Shown in pieces: positions 29,190 to 38,083 of a stretch of 64,000 bases of DNA. Each line of letters begins with the position of its first letter. The first letter of the stretch is position 1. Source of the stretch: Mycobacterium sp. D16Q14 (GTDB lineage: Bacteria > Actinomycetota > Actinomycetes > Mycobacteriales > Mycobacteriaceae). Position numbers and translations under genes: made by a program. The notes under the pieces were generated by a model that saw only the letters and a list, made by a program, of their open reading frames with translations, ran no database searches and had not been told where the DNA came from. Location of the stretch: contig MAEX01000012.1 in NCBI GenBank assembly GCA_002013415.1, forward strand, positions 96,366 through 160,365. Direction: 5' to 3'.

Positions 29190-31508
29190 TCAGCTGAAGA
29201 CGCCCGGCAGGTTCAGAATCGAGAGGCTGTCGTTCTTGCGCGGGTCGTCGTGGATCATGTACGTCCACGTCGAGGTCGGCCGGGCAAGCTTCGATAGATC
29301 CAATCCCTGTTCCTCGTCAACCAGATTCGCGGTTTCGAAGGTCTGCTGTGCGGCCTCCACGGCGTCGGCCGCCAGTGAGGCGAAGGCGTCCACGGCGAGC
29401 CGGTGGAACTCGTCGATCGGATTCTGCCGCCCGAGCGCACGCAGGTGGATGCTCTCTCGTACGTCCGAGAGGTAGGCCAGGTGGTCCGCCCAACCACGGT
29501 CAAGGTGATAGAGCATGATCTGCCGCGAGATGCGCTCCAGCCGCTCTTCGGAAAGTTCCTCCGCCAGTTCGTCATAGCGCTCAGCGGAACGCTCCTTGAG
29601 CTCTTTGCGGGCGGTGTCGGTGCGCAGCAGGGTGTCGCGACGGTCCGAGATGATGGCACGCTGCTGGGCGATCAGCTGGTTGTAACGCCAGGTGTTGGCA
29701 TGCAGATCGAGCATCGCGCCCTCGGCGACCCGCTGGGCGTGGTCGAGCAGACCGCCGGCCTTGGTGCTGACGATCTGTCCGTCGTCATCGGTCTCGGTAG
29801 GGAGCTTGGCCGAATCAAGGTATGCCACAACAACCTCGTCCTCCCAGCTGGAAAAGAAGACCGACGAACCCGGGTCACCCTGGCGCCCCGCGCGTCCGCG
29901 CAGCTGGTTGTCGAGCCGTTCGGTGCGGTGTCGTCCGGTACCGACGACATGCAACCCACCAACTTCCACGACGGCGTCGTAGTCGGTCTCCTCGGAACCG
30001 CCCAGCCGGATATCGGTACCGCGGCCGGCCATCTGAGTGGATACCGTGACGGTCTTGAGCGCTCCGGCCTCGGCGATGACGCGGGCCTCCTCGGCGTCGT
30101 TCTTAGCGTTCAGCACGACGGCGGGAACACCCGAACGCACCAAGCGGTGGTGCAGCGCCTCAGATTCGGCGACATCGTGCGTGCCGACGAGCACCGGCTG
30201 GCCGGTGGCGTGAATCTCGGCGATATGCGCGACGATGGCGTCGTTCTTGCTCGCCTCGGTGATGTACACGCGGTCGGGCTGGTCCTCGCGAATGTTTGGG
30301 GTGTTGGACGGGATCGGTGAGACGCCCAGCTTGTAGAACTGCCGAAGCTGTTCGCCTGCTGCGAGCGCCGTACCGGTCATGCCGCATACGCGCGGGTACC
30401 TGTTGATGAGGGCCTGCACGGTAATGGTGTCGAGAACCTCACCGGTGTCAGTGGTTTCGATGCCTTCCTTAGCTTCGACCGCGGCCTGTAAGCCATCGGG
30501 CCAGCGCTGCAGGGCCGCGATGCGACCGCGTGAGGAGTTGATGAGGTGCACGGCGCCATCGCGCACGATGTAGTGCACGTCGCGCTCCAGAAGAACGTGG
30601 GCGTGCAGGGCGACGTTGACCTCGGTGAGGGTTGTCCCGACATTCTGCTCGGAGTAGAGGTCGATGTTCCCCAGGCGCTTCTCCAGCCTCCGGGCGCCGG
30701 TATCGGTCAGGAAGATGTTGCGGCGATCGTTATCGGCCTCGTAGTCCTCTCCGGCGGTCAGCTCGCGTACCGCTTCGATGACCTCGGAGCTCGGGGCTTC
30801 GCGGTGGCTGGTGCCGGCCAGTACCAGCGGCACCAGGGCCTCGTCGACCAGTACCGAGTCGGCCTCGTCGACAACCGCGACGTCGGGGCTCGGTGACACC
30901 AGGTCGTCGACGTCGATCGCCAACTGGTCGCGAAGCACGTCGAAGCCGATTTCGTTGACTGAGCCGTAGGTGACGTCACAGGCGTAGGCCTTCCGACGTT
31001 CGTCGGCGGTGGATTCCTCGGTGATCCATCCGACCGTCAGCCCGAGGCGCTCCAGGAACGGCCCCATCCATTCGGCGTCGCGTCGGGCCAGGTAGTCATT
31101 GACCGAGATGACGTGCACACTGCGCCCGCCGAGCGCGTAGGCGGCGGCGGTGATCGCACCGGTGAGGGTCTTGCCCTCGCCGGTCGCCATTTCGATGACG
31201 TCGCCGTCGAGCATGCGCAATGCGCCCAGCAGCTGAACGTCGAACGGTCGCTCTTCGATAGTGCGTTCGGCGGCCTCACGGACGATCGCGAGGAACTGGC
31301 CGATGTCCTTGGATTCGATGCCCTCGGCGAGGTCGAGCTTCTTGGCCGCCTTGGTGAGCTGCTCGTCGGTGAGGTCCTTGGCTTTCTCGTCGTACTTCTT
31401 CGAGGCGTCCACGAGGTCCAGCGACTGGCTCTGGTTCTTGTCGGTGGCGGCACCGAGGAGCTTCCAGAACTTCCCGGTGAACCGTGAGGCGGTGTTCGAC
31501 TTGCGCAC
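29190..31508 (-). CDS. secA2: Accessory preprotein translocase ATPase SecA2
   Basis: SecA2 is the second, non-housekeeping SecA of mycobacteria and exports a subset of proteins. The 772-residue length from the GTG at 31508 fits SecA2 and is shorter than SecA1, which has a longer C-terminal tail. Walker A is in [13 protein letters not shown], the Walker B/DEAD region in [15 protein letters not shown], and motif VI in [15 protein letters not shown]. The frame stays open upstream to 31715, but that part lacks family resemblance, so the GTG before RKSNTASRF was chosen; another GTG is two codons upstream. It is 56 nt upstream of pgsA2, as in Rv1821-Rv1822. Confidence 0.95.
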   Translation of the reverse strand: MRKSNTASRFTGKFWKLLGAATDKNQSQSLDLVDASKKYDEKAKDLTDEQLTKAAKKLDLAEGIESKDIGQFLAIVREAAERTIEERPFDVQLLGALRMLDGDVIEMATGEGKTLTGAITAAAYALGGRSVHVISVNDYLARRDAEWMGPFLERLGLTVGWITEESTADERRKAYACDVTYGSVNEIGFDVLRDQLAIDVDDLVSPSPDVAVVDEADSVLVDEALVPLVLAGTSHREAPSSEVIEAVRELTAGEDYEADNDRRNIFLTDTGARRLEKRLGNIDLYSEQNVGTTLTEVNVALHAHVLLERDVHYIVRDGAVHLINSSRGRIAALQRWPDGLQAAVEAKEGIETTDTGEVLDTITVQALINRYPRVCGMTGTALAAGEQLRQFYKLGVSPIPSNTPNIREDQPDRVYITEASKNDAIVAHIAEIHATGQPVLVGTHDVAESEALHHRLVRSGVPAVVLNAKNDAEEARVIAEAGALKTVTVSTQMAGRGTDIRLGGSEETDYDAVVEVGGLHVVGTGRHRTERLDNQLRGRAGRQGDPGSSVFFSSWEDEVVVAYLDSAKLPTETDDDGQIVSTKAGGLLDHAQRVAEGAMLDLHANTWRYNQLIAQQRAIISDRRDTLLRTDTARKELKERSAERYDELAEELSEERLERISRQIMLYHLDRGWADHLAYLSDVRESIHLRALGRQNPIDEFHRLAVDAFASLAADAVEAAQQTFETANLVDEEQGLDLSKLARPTSTWTYMIHDDPRKNDSLSILNLPGVFS

Positions 31509-31796
31509 ATGCACACGGTACGTCAGGGAGCTAGGAGTGCCGTCGGTGCCGCGAACTCGACGATCACCGAATCGGCTGCCGCCCGAAATATCGAGCTGGA
31601 GGTCGGGCCGGCCAGAGATGGCGCTGCCGTGGCCGCATCGTGGCGCCCCGACGTGCACCTCGAGGTGCGCAGCACGGGTCTGGCGGAGTACAGCCGCCCG
31701 GCCAGGGCCTAGCACTCCGCCAGATCCTCGTGAATAGGCGCGCCCGCATCGCCTGCCCGCCGATGTGGGCGCTCGGGTGTCAAGCCGGCTACCAGG

Positions 31797-33071
31797 CTAG
31801 TTGCCTGCCAGCAGGCCCTTGGCGATATGGGTGATCTGAACTTCGTTGCTGCCGGCGTAGATCATGAGCGACTTGGCGTCGCGCGCGAGCTGTTCGACCC
31901 GGTACTCCGTCATGTAGCCGTTGCCGCCGAAGAGCTGCACGGCGTCCATCGCGACGTCTGTGGCGGCCTCCGAACAGTAGAGCTTGATGGCCGAGGCCTC
32001 CGCCAGCGAGGGCGTCTTGTTCTCCGACAGGCTCTCGATGGCGTGGAACAACATGTTCCGCACGTTGAGCCGGGCCACTTCCATCTTCGCCAGCTTGAGC
32101 TGGATCAGCTGGAACTGGGCGATTTCCTTGCCCCACAGGGTGCGTGTCCTGGCGTAGTCCAGCGAGAGCCGCAGGCACTCCTCGATGACGCCGAGAGCGA
32201 GCGCCGCCACCCCTATGCGTTCCATCGAGAAGTTGGCCCGGGCACTATCGCGCCCATCGCCCTGGTCGTTGGTCTCCGACTCGCCCAGGAGCCGGTCCCT
32301 GCCGAGACGGACGTTCTCGAAGAACAGTTGCCCGGTGCGTGAGCTGTGGATACCCATCTTGCGGAACGGCTTTGACTGCACAAAGCCCTCCATGCCCTTG
32401 TCGAGGACGAAGGTCAGCACCGTGCGGTCGCGCTTGTCGACCGACGGGTCCTTTTCGTCCAGCTTGGCGTAGACGACGACGACGTCGGCATCGGGCCCGT
32501 TGGTGATGAAAGTCTTCTGCCCGTTGAGGATGTAGTCCTCGCCGTCGCGCGTGACATATGTCTTCATTCCGCCGAACGCATCAGAGCCCGAATCGGGCTC
32601 GGTGATGGCCCACGCGCCCACCTTCTCGTAGGTGACCAGCTCGGGCAGCCACCGCCCCATCTGTGCGGCGGTGCCGCGGGAGGCGATCGTCGGCACGGTT
32701 AGACCCATGCTCACGCCCATGCCCGTCACCAAACCCATACAGACGCGTGAGATTTCACTGGTGAGAACGAATCCCATGCCGGCCGACCCGCCGGCGAGCC
32801 CCATGACTCCCCCGCCATCGGACTTCTTGGAGTCCTCCAGCGCTTCCCCGGCCGCTAGTGCGGCCTCCCGGGTCTTCTTCTTCTCGATCTGCTTCTGCAG
32901 CGCCTCTTTGGCGAGAGCGTCGATACCAAAGGTGGCGAACATCTTCCGGATGATGGGGTACGGCTCCATCTCGCCGGACTCCAGTGCGTCGACGTGAGGT
33001 CTGACCTCCTTGTCGATGAACTGGCGCACGGCGTCACGCACCGCAAGGTCAATCGGTGACCAGTCGAGCAT
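31797..33071 (-). CDS. Acyl-CoA dehydrogenase of isovaleryl/long-chain active-site type
   Basis: A 424-residue FAD-dependent acyl-CoA dehydrogenase with the family motifs WAITEPDSGSDAFG, FITNGPDAD, and the C-terminal QLFGGNGYMTEYRVEQLARDAK. The usual catalytic glutamate of the YEGT motif is replaced (IYAGS, Ala406). A glutamate is present in SMERIG (Glu284), where isovaleryl- and long-chain-type enzymes carry their base, so the enzyme is probably active. Residues 58-90 form an unusual Lys/Glu-rich then Gly-rich insert. It is co-directional with the SRPBCC gene (58-nt gap) and probably in the TetR-controlled unit. Confidence 0.88.
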   Translation of the reverse strand: MLDWSPIDLAVRDAVRQFIDKEVRPHVDALESGEMEPYPIIRKMFATFGIDALAKEALQKQIEKKKTREAALAAGEALEDSKKSDGGGVMGLAGGSAGMGFVLTSEISRVCMGLVTGMGVSMGLTVPTIASRGTAAQMGRWLPELVTYEKVGAWAITEPDSGSDAFGGMKTYVTRDGEDYILNGQKTFITNGPDADVVVVYAKLDEKDPSVDKRDRTVLTFVLDKGMEGFVQSKPFRKMGIHSSRTGQLFFENVRLGRDRLLGESETNDQGDGRDSARANFSMERIGVAALALGVIEECLRLSLDYARTRTLWGKEIAQFQLIQLKLAKMEVARLNVRNMLFHAIESLSENKTPSLAEASAIKLYCSEAATDVAMDAVQLFGGNGYMTEYRVEQLARDAKSLMIYAGSNEVQITHIAKGLLAGN

Positions 33072-33129
33072 GTGTCCTGCTTTCTTCAGTGAAAGTGATC
33101 GACATCAGTGGGCCCGGCACAGCGGCTTG

Positions 33130-33606
33130 TTAGCCGAGCTCCTTGGCCAGCAATTCCTTGAGTCGGGAGACGGAGTTTTCGAGCTCCTCCTGCACTGCCT
33201 TGTCGATGGCCGTGCCGATCGCTCCGGTGAGCATCTGCCCGGTGAAGGACGAGTCCACGTTCACTCTGGTGTTGTCCGCGTCGATTTCCTCGACGCTTGA
33301 CTTGATGATGGCCTCGACGCCGGCCATGCCCGTGCCGCCCAGCTTGAAGGCACCCTTCTTGGCAGACAGCACCTCGTCGGCAGGGGTGAACTCCTGCACG
33401 GTCCATTCGACCGTGTTGGCCATGCCCATCAGGGTGACGATTTCGGAGAACTTGGTGCCGACCTTGATGTCCTCGATTGCGGGGACATCGCCCTTGAATC
33501 CGGTGTGGATGGTCATCCACTCGTCGTATTTGTTGAGGTCCGGCAACACGGACCAGAGCTTGTCGATGCTGTACGGGAGATCAATGCTGGAGTGCAGCTC
33601 GGACAT
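33130..33606 (-). CDS. SRPBCC-family lipid/ligand-binding protein (Rv0910-like)
   Basis: A 158-residue START/polyketide-cyclase-fold protein. It shows the family pattern SIDLPYSIDKLWSVLPDLNKYDEWM, a beta-rich middle, and the long C-terminal helix GAIGTAIDKAVQEELENSVSRLKELL. Related mycobacterial proteins (such as Rv0910) are sometimes called toxins of toxin-antitoxin pairs, but no antitoxin gene lies next to this one. ATG follows AAAGGAG by 10 nt. It is the first gene of the unit with the acyl-CoA dehydrogenase, and an inverted repeat (33664-33689) lies 57 nt upstream. Confidence 0.82.
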   Translation of the reverse strand: MSELHSSIDLPYSIDKLWSVLPDLNKYDEWMTIHTGFKGDVPAIEDIKVGTKFSEIVTLMGMANTVEWTVQEFTPADEVLSAKKGAFKLGGTGMAGVEAIIKSSVEEIDADNTRVNVDSSFTGQMLTGAIGTAIDKAVQEELENSVSRLKELLAKELG

Positions 33607-33663
33607 GGGCGAAAGACTCCTTTGTCAGTGGTCTGGCACGGATGATGCCAACAGTTCCGAACG

Positions 33664-33689
33664 TAACATACATACCCTCTTGTATGTAA
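33664..33689. promoter_or_regulatory. TetR-type operator 1 (divergent region)
   Basis: TAACATAC (33664-33671), N10, GTATGTAA (33682-33689). Same half-sites and 10-nt spacer as the operator at 33815-33840. Position suits control of the SRPBCC/acyl-CoA dehydrogenase unit. Confidence 0.65.
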
Positions 33690-33785
33690 GATGCAATTAC
33701 CGCAGATCTCACACGGCGGGCTGACTAAATGCACGTGTACGACGGTCAAATACCGACAGGCCTGTGGGCACCTGAATCTGATTCG

Positions 33786-33807
33786 TGGGCTACCGATCGG
33801 TAGCCCA
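33786..33807. promoter_or_regulatory. Perfect 22-bp palindrome between the two operators
   Basis: The left arm TGGGCTACCGA is followed without a gap by its exact reverse complement. It lies 8 nt before operator 2. A perfect dyad of this length in a divergent promoter region suggests a second regulator-binding site; the regulator is unknown. Confidence 0.5.
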
Positions 33808-33814
33808 GCGCACG

Positions 33815-33840
33815 TTACATACAACTGTGCCCGTATGTAT
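33815..33840. promoter_or_regulatory. TetR-type operator 2 (before the first aarF gene)
   Basis: TTACATAC (33815-33822), N10, GTATGTAT (33833-33840); 13 nt separate it from the ATG at 33854. It likely covers the -10 region of this gene. Confidence 0.68.
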
Positions 33841-33853
33841 TACAGTGGCGCTC

Positions 33854-35365
33854 ATGACCACCCCCGAGGGCGCGGGCAACGACGCGGCGCCCCTCGCTGC
33901 CGGAATGTCCGAGAACGGGGGACAACAGCCCGTCGTCCCGGAATCTACCTCGGAACCACCGGCCGCGGCGGTGAATTCGCCGCCGAAGAGCGGGGCGATC
34001 GATATCGAGATCACCCGCCCGCGGGTCAGACTGAATCCTCCGCCATTTCGCGTGGAGGCCGGGAGGTTTGGCGTCGTTGTCGCCCGGCTCGCTGGATCGG
34101 GAGCGCGCCTGCTGACGAAACCCCGGCGCGGAAGAACACTTGAAGTACGCGCCGCACATGAGCTGCGCCGCACCTTCGCACTCATGGGCCCCACCTATGT
34201 GAAGCTCGGCCAGCTCATCGCGTCATCCCCCGGTGTGTTCCCGGAAACGTTGTCCAATGAGTTCCGCACGCTTCTCGACAGAGTTCCGCCCGCGCCCCCG
34301 GAGTTGATTCGCCAATCGCTGCGTAATCAGTTGGGTGCTGATCCCGCAACAATATTCGCGACATTCGATGACCATCCGTTTGCCTCTGCGTCTATCGCTC
34401 AGGTCCACCACGCGACGCTCAAGTCGGGTGAGCGGGTGGTGGTGAAGATTCAGCGGCCGAAGATCCGCACCAGGTTGGCCGCCGACGTTCGGATCATCGG
34501 GCGTCTCGCCCGTTTGATCGTCAAGACCGATCTGGGACGCGCGAGCAATGCGCCCGAGATTGTTGAGGACTTTGAGCAGAACCTCAACGAGGAACTTGAT
34601 TTCGCGGCCGAGGGGCACGCGATGGAGCAGTGGATTGCGAGCCTTGCGGACACCGAGTACGGCGATAAGGTGCGCGTTCCCAAGGTGTTCTGGGAGTACA
34701 CCACCGAACGTGTACTGACGATGGAATATGTCGAAGGCATCCGGATCGACAACGTCGGCGAGCTTTCCGCAGCCGGATTCGACGGGGTCGGATTAGTCAA
34801 GGCCATCGTCTATTCACTGTTCGAGACCGGATTTCACAAGGGACTCTTCCACGGTGATCTGCACGCGGGCAACCTGCTGGTGGACCCGAACGGACGAATC
34901 GTGTTCCTGGACTTCGGGATCGTCGGGCGTATCGATGAACGCAGCCGCAAGATCTTCACCGAGATCATGGTCGACCTGTTTGTCAAGAATGATCACGCTG
35001 CGGTTAGTCGCGGTATCTACAAGCTCGGCGCGATCGGAGATCGGGGTAAGGCCGTCGACTCCACGACTGCCGCCAAGACGATCTCCGATTTCACCAATCC
35101 CCTACAGCAGGCGAAGCTTTCGGCAATCTCGTACGGCCAGCTCGGCAAGCAGCTGGCGGTGATGGCCAAGGAATACGATGTGCGGCTTCCGCGCGAGCTG
35201 GTGCTGATCTCCAAGCAACTTCTGTACGTGGAGCGCTATATGAAGCTGCTGGCGCCGGACTGGGCCCTGCTTTCGGATCCGTCGTTCATCGGATACTTCG
35301 GGAACATGGTCATCCAGGCCGAGCAGGCACGCATGGAGGAAGCGGCAGCGCGAGAGTCGAAGTAG
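33854..35365 (+). CDS. AarF/ABC1/ADCK (UbiB) kinase-like protein, copy 1
   Basis: A 503-residue atypical kinase-fold protein. The KxGQ signature occurs in YVKLGQLIASSPGVFPE, ADCK core motifs follow in PFASASIAQVHHATLKSGERVVVKIQRP, and the catalytic loop and metal site are in HGDLHAGNLLV and FLDFGIVG. UbiB homologues support ubiquinone or other isoprenoid-lipid metabolism; mycobacteria use menaquinone, so the role here is open. The start at MTTPEGAGND is preferred because the region upstream holds the operator. It is convergent with tetR (1 nt apart) and has a close paralogue 0.7 kb downstream, under an apparently shared operator type. Confidence 0.87.
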   Translation: MTTPEGAGNDAAPLAAGMSENGGQQPVVPESTSEPPAAAVNSPPKSGAIDIEITRPRVRLNPPPFRVEAGRFGVVVARLAGSGARLLTKPRRGRTLEVRAAHELRRTFALMGPTYVKLGQLIASSPGVFPETLSNEFRTLLDRVPPAPPELIRQSLRNQLGADPATIFATFDDHPFASASIAQVHHATLKSGERVVVKIQRPKIRTRLAADVRIIGRLARLIVKTDLGRASNAPEIVEDFEQNLNEELDFAAEGHAMEQWIASLADTEYGDKVRVPKVFWEYTTERVLTMEYVEGIRIDNVGELSAAGFDGVGLVKAIVYSLFETGFHKGLFHGDLHAGNLLVDPNGRIVFLDFGIVGRIDERSRKIFTEIMVDLFVKNDHAAVSRGIYKLGAIGDRGKAVDSTTAAKTISDFTNPLQQAKLSAISYGQLGKQLAVMAKEYDVRLPRELVLISKQLLYVERYMKLLAPDWALLSDPSFIGYFGNMVIQAEQARMEEAAARESK

Positions 35366-35366
35366 A

Positions 35367-36083
35367 TCAGTCGGAAAGACTGAGCTTTCCGGGGTCTATT
35401 GTGCGCAGCGCCGAGTCGAGTGGCGCACCGACCGTCGGTGACTCGACGATGTTCAGCAGCATCGCCTTGGCGCGTCCCCAACGTTGATCGCGAACTTCCT
35501 GCGGTGCCGTCATGCTGTTGACCAAGATTCCGCGAACAGCGTCCATCGCGGTGAGCGTGATGTTGCGAATGACACGCAACTCCTCGGCGGTCTGGCTCAC
35601 CGACTGGCCCAGCGTCGAGAATTGTTGCATAACAATGAATTCAAACTGGTCCATCTGCGCGGACAGTTCGGGATCGGTGCGTGCGGCGATCCACAGCTCC
35701 ATGGTTGCGACGAACATCGACCCCTGATGCATCCTCCAGAGCGCATCCAGGCAGCGGCTGATGAAATCGGTGTCGCTCTCGCGGTCCAGTGCTATGAGCT
35801 CGGAGAGAATTTCCTGGCCCTGTTTGAACGCCAAGTGCCGCACCGATTCTCCAAGAAGTTCGGATTTTGACTGGAAATGGTGCACTAGTGCGCCGCGGGT
35901 GACGCCGGCGCGTTGTGCCACACGGGTGGTCGTCGTGCCCGCGTATCCGTAATTGACGAGGCAGTCCACGGTGGCATCAAGGAGCCTGCTGCGCATGGCG
36001 GCGCTGCGTTCCTCCTGGGTCCTTCGCCCGGAGCGATGATTGCGGGCGGTCGACCGAGCTGGACTGCCAGCGGTGCGTGTCAT
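35367..36083 (-). CDS. TetR-family transcriptional regulator
   Basis: A 238-residue TetR-type repressor. The HTH is in LLDATVDCLVNYGYAGTTTTRVAQRAGVTRGALVHHFQSKSELL. The rest is a helical ligand-binding domain with LWRMHQGSMFVATMELWIAARTDPEL. Its ATG overlaps the stop of the second aarF gene (ATGA), so it is the distal gene of an aarF2-tetR operon. Matching inverted repeats lie upstream of that operon (37493-37518) and in the divergent SRPBCC/aarF1 region, so I infer that it autoregulates and controls all three transcripts. The ligand is unknown; a lipid or acyl-CoA is plausible. Confidence 0.88.
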   Translation of the reverse strand: MTRTAGSPARSTARNHRSGRRTQEERSAAMRSRLLDATVDCLVNYGYAGTTTTRVAQRAGVTRGALVHHFQSKSELLGESVRHLAFKQGQEILSELIALDRESDTDFISRCLDALWRMHQGSMFVATMELWIAARTDPELSAQMDQFEFIVMQQFSTLGQSVSQTAEELRVIRNITLTAMDAVRGILVNSMTAPQEVRDQRWGRAKAMLLNIVESPTVGAPLDSALRTIDPGKLSLSD

Positions 36084-37462
36084 TCTTCGGGCCCGCCCTT
36101 GCTGTCCTTGATCCCTTCCCTGGCCTGCTGGTACTCCGATATCAAGGCGCCGAAGTAAGTGAGGATTTCCGGGTCTCCCACCGGCTGCCATTCAGGCGCA
36201 AGCAGTTTGGTGTATCGCTCAACGTAGAGTAGTTGCTTGCCCACCAGGATGAATTCCTTGGGAAGGATGGCGTCGTGCTCGCGACCCAATGCGGTGAGCT
36301 GTCGACCGATCGTGCCGTAGGAGATCTTGCCCAATGAGGTGCCCATGGGGCGGGTCACTTTTCGTAGCGATGCGGCTACCTTGGCGGGGTCGGCACCGGG
36401 GTCGATGGCGCCCAGTTTGATCAGTGTTCGCGCGGCCGCCTCATCATCGGGTTCGATGATGAGTGCGCCGATCAGCTCGCGCAACGTTTTGCGGGTCCGC
36501 TGATCGAGACGGCCGACAATTCCAAAGTCCAGGAATACGATTCGACCCTCTGGGTCCACCATCAGATTGCCGGCGTGCAGATCGCCATGGAAGGTGCCCG
36601 CGGCGAACGCCGAGTCGAAAAGAGTAAGCATGAGGGTCTTGACCACTTCCGGGCCATCGAATCCGGCCGCGCGGATCTCATCCGCGTTGTCGATCCGGAT
36701 GCCCTCGACATACTCCATGGTGAGTACTTTTTCGGTGCATAGCTCCGAATAGAGCTGAGGTACACGCACTTTCGGAGCGTACTTGGAGCCGGCAAGGCCA
36801 GCGGTCCAGTCACGCATGGCCTGTGCTTCCAGGGTGAAATCGAGTTCCTCCGCGAGGTTGGCCTCGAAATCTTGCATCACCTCGTAGATGTTCGACATCC
36901 GGCCCATCTCGGTGAGTTCCAGACCACGAGCGATTTGTTTGAGGATCTGCAGATCGGCGGCGAGTCGGGTGCGGATCGCGGGGCGCTGGATCTTGACGAC
37001 GACCGCGGTGCCGTCCCTCAGCGTTGCCTTGTGTACCTGAGCGATCGACGCTGAAGCGAACGGAACCTCATCGAATGAGGCGAATACATCCTCGGGTTGT
37101 GCGCCGAGCTCGGCGGTAAGCATGGAACGGATGGTCTGTGGATTCGCCGGCGGCACCTGATCGAGCAGCGACCGAAACTCCGCGGAGAGGTCTTCGGGAA
37201 ACATCCCCGGAGATGACGCGATGAGCTGTCCGAACTTGACGTAGGCGGGGCCGAGTTCGGCAAAGGACCGGCGCATTTCCTTGGCGACGACCTGACGCAG
37301 GTCGCGCTCCGTGGGGCGTTGGCTCAGGATGCGTGATCCGGCTTTGAGGAGCTGTCCCGCCGTCGCAGCCAGTCGATCGAACTGAATCTCGGCGGAAACC
37401 GGATCAAGCTTCCGGGGCCGCCGTGGCTGATCGGATGTATCGCTCACCGCGACTCCCTTCAT
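36080..37462 (-). CDS. AarF/ABC1/ADCK (UbiB) kinase-like protein, copy 2
   Basis: A 460-residue paralogue of the protein at 33854-35365, with YVKFGQLIASSPGMFPEDLSAEF, PFASASIAQVHKATLRDGTAVVVKIQRP, HGDLHAGNLMV and FLDFGIVGRLDQRTRK. The two copies are similar along their whole length, except that copy 2 lacks the Pro-rich N-terminal extension. Possible starts are ATG 37462 (after GAGG) and GTG 37447 (after AAGGGAG, 5 nt); both leave the domain intact. tetR follows with a 4-nt overlap. Having two ADCK genes under one regulator is unusual. Confidence 0.86.
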   Translation of the reverse strand: MKGVAVSDTSDQPRRPRKLDPVSAEIQFDRLAATAGQLLKAGSRILSQRPTERDLRQVVAKEMRRSFAELGPAYVKFGQLIASSPGMFPEDLSAEFRSLLDQVPPANPQTIRSMLTAELGAQPEDVFASFDEVPFASASIAQVHKATLRDGTAVVVKIQRPAIRTRLAADLQILKQIARGLELTEMGRMSNIYEVMQDFEANLAEELDFTLEAQAMRDWTAGLAGSKYAPKVRVPQLYSELCTEKVLTMEYVEGIRIDNADEIRAAGFDGPEVVKTLMLTLFDSAFAAGTFHGDLHAGNLMVDPEGRIVFLDFGIVGRLDQRTRKTLRELIGALIIEPDDEAAARTLIKLGAIDPGADPAKVAASLRKVTRPMGTSLGKISYGTIGRQLTALGREHDAILPKEFILVGKQLLYVERYTKLLAPEWQPVGDPEILTYFGALISEYQQAREGIKDSKGGPEE

Positions 37463-37492
37463 TCTCACCTCATCGTCGCTATCGGTGAGACA

Positions 37493-37518
37493 TTACCGAC
37501 AAACCGGTATGTATGTTA
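37493..37518. promoter_or_regulatory. TetR-type operator 3 (upstream of aarF2-tetR)
   Basis: TTACCGAC (37493-37500), N10, GTATGTTA (37511-37518). This is the same register as operators 1 and 2, with two mismatches in the left half and one in the right. It lies 30 nt upstream of the aarF2 start. Confidence 0.5.
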
Positions 37519-37561
37519 ATCAAATGCCAGGAGTGTCGAGCGATGACGAACGAGGAAGGGC

Positions 37562-37960
37562 CTAGCGGTTCAGGGCGCGTTCGACCTGGGCGATCCGGCC
37601 GTCGGCGAAGTCCAGCACGATCTTCGTGGGGTAAAGCGCGACCTTGAGTACGCGAATGAGCGGGTTGACGACGTCGATGAGGGTCTCAAGACTCGTCATC
37701 GTGTTAGCCAGGGTCGAGGTGGTCTTGGCGAGATCGTTCAAGGTGAGGTTAAGCGAGTCCAGGGAGTCGTCCAGCCGCTCCAGGCTGGAGTCAAGGTGGT
37801 CGAGCATTGAACCCACTCGGTCGGTGAGGTCGTGCACCTCGACGGCCATCGATTCGATGTGTCCGACGGTGCCGTCGATGTTGAGCGCGACATTGGCCAG
37901 CTTGCGGATCTTGCGGGCCGGCGCGGGCCGATTCCCGTTACCGGTATAGACCTCCGCCAT
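37562..37960 (-). CDS. Coiled-coil protein of unknown function
   Basis: A 132-residue protein starting MAEVYTGNGN, 5 nt after AAAGGTGA. Almost the whole middle is predicted coiled coil with heptad-like Leu/Val spacing (LTDRVGSMLDHLDSSLERL, DDSLDSLNLTLNDLAKTTS), followed by a hydrophobic stretch, LETLIDVVNPLIRVLKVALY, that could be a membrane-associated helix. No family is recognised; phasin-like or scaffold roles are only guesses. It lies head-to-tail 100 nt upstream of aarF2 on the same strand but on the far side of operator 3. Confidence 0.75.
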   Translation of the reverse strand: MAEVYTGNGNRPAPARKIRKLANVALNIDGTVGHIESMAVEVHDLTDRVGSMLDHLDSSLERLDDSLDSLNLTLNDLAKTTSTLANTMTSLETLIDVVNPLIRVLKVALYPTKIVLDFADGRIAQVERALNR

Positions 37961-38083
37961 TGGAGTCACCTTTCCGTTGCGCTCAGCCTAAGTGACGGGT
38001 TCGCGGTCGCCCACCGGCTACCCCGCTGAGCGACCGTTTGATGCACTTTTGTGACCGGGCTCACATAGCCATACCGCATCTGC

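Noticed and set aside
29190..31715. Longer SecA2 with 69 extra N-terminal residues
   Set aside because: The extra part is Arg/Gly-rich, unlike SecA2, and the GTG at 31508 gives the family length.
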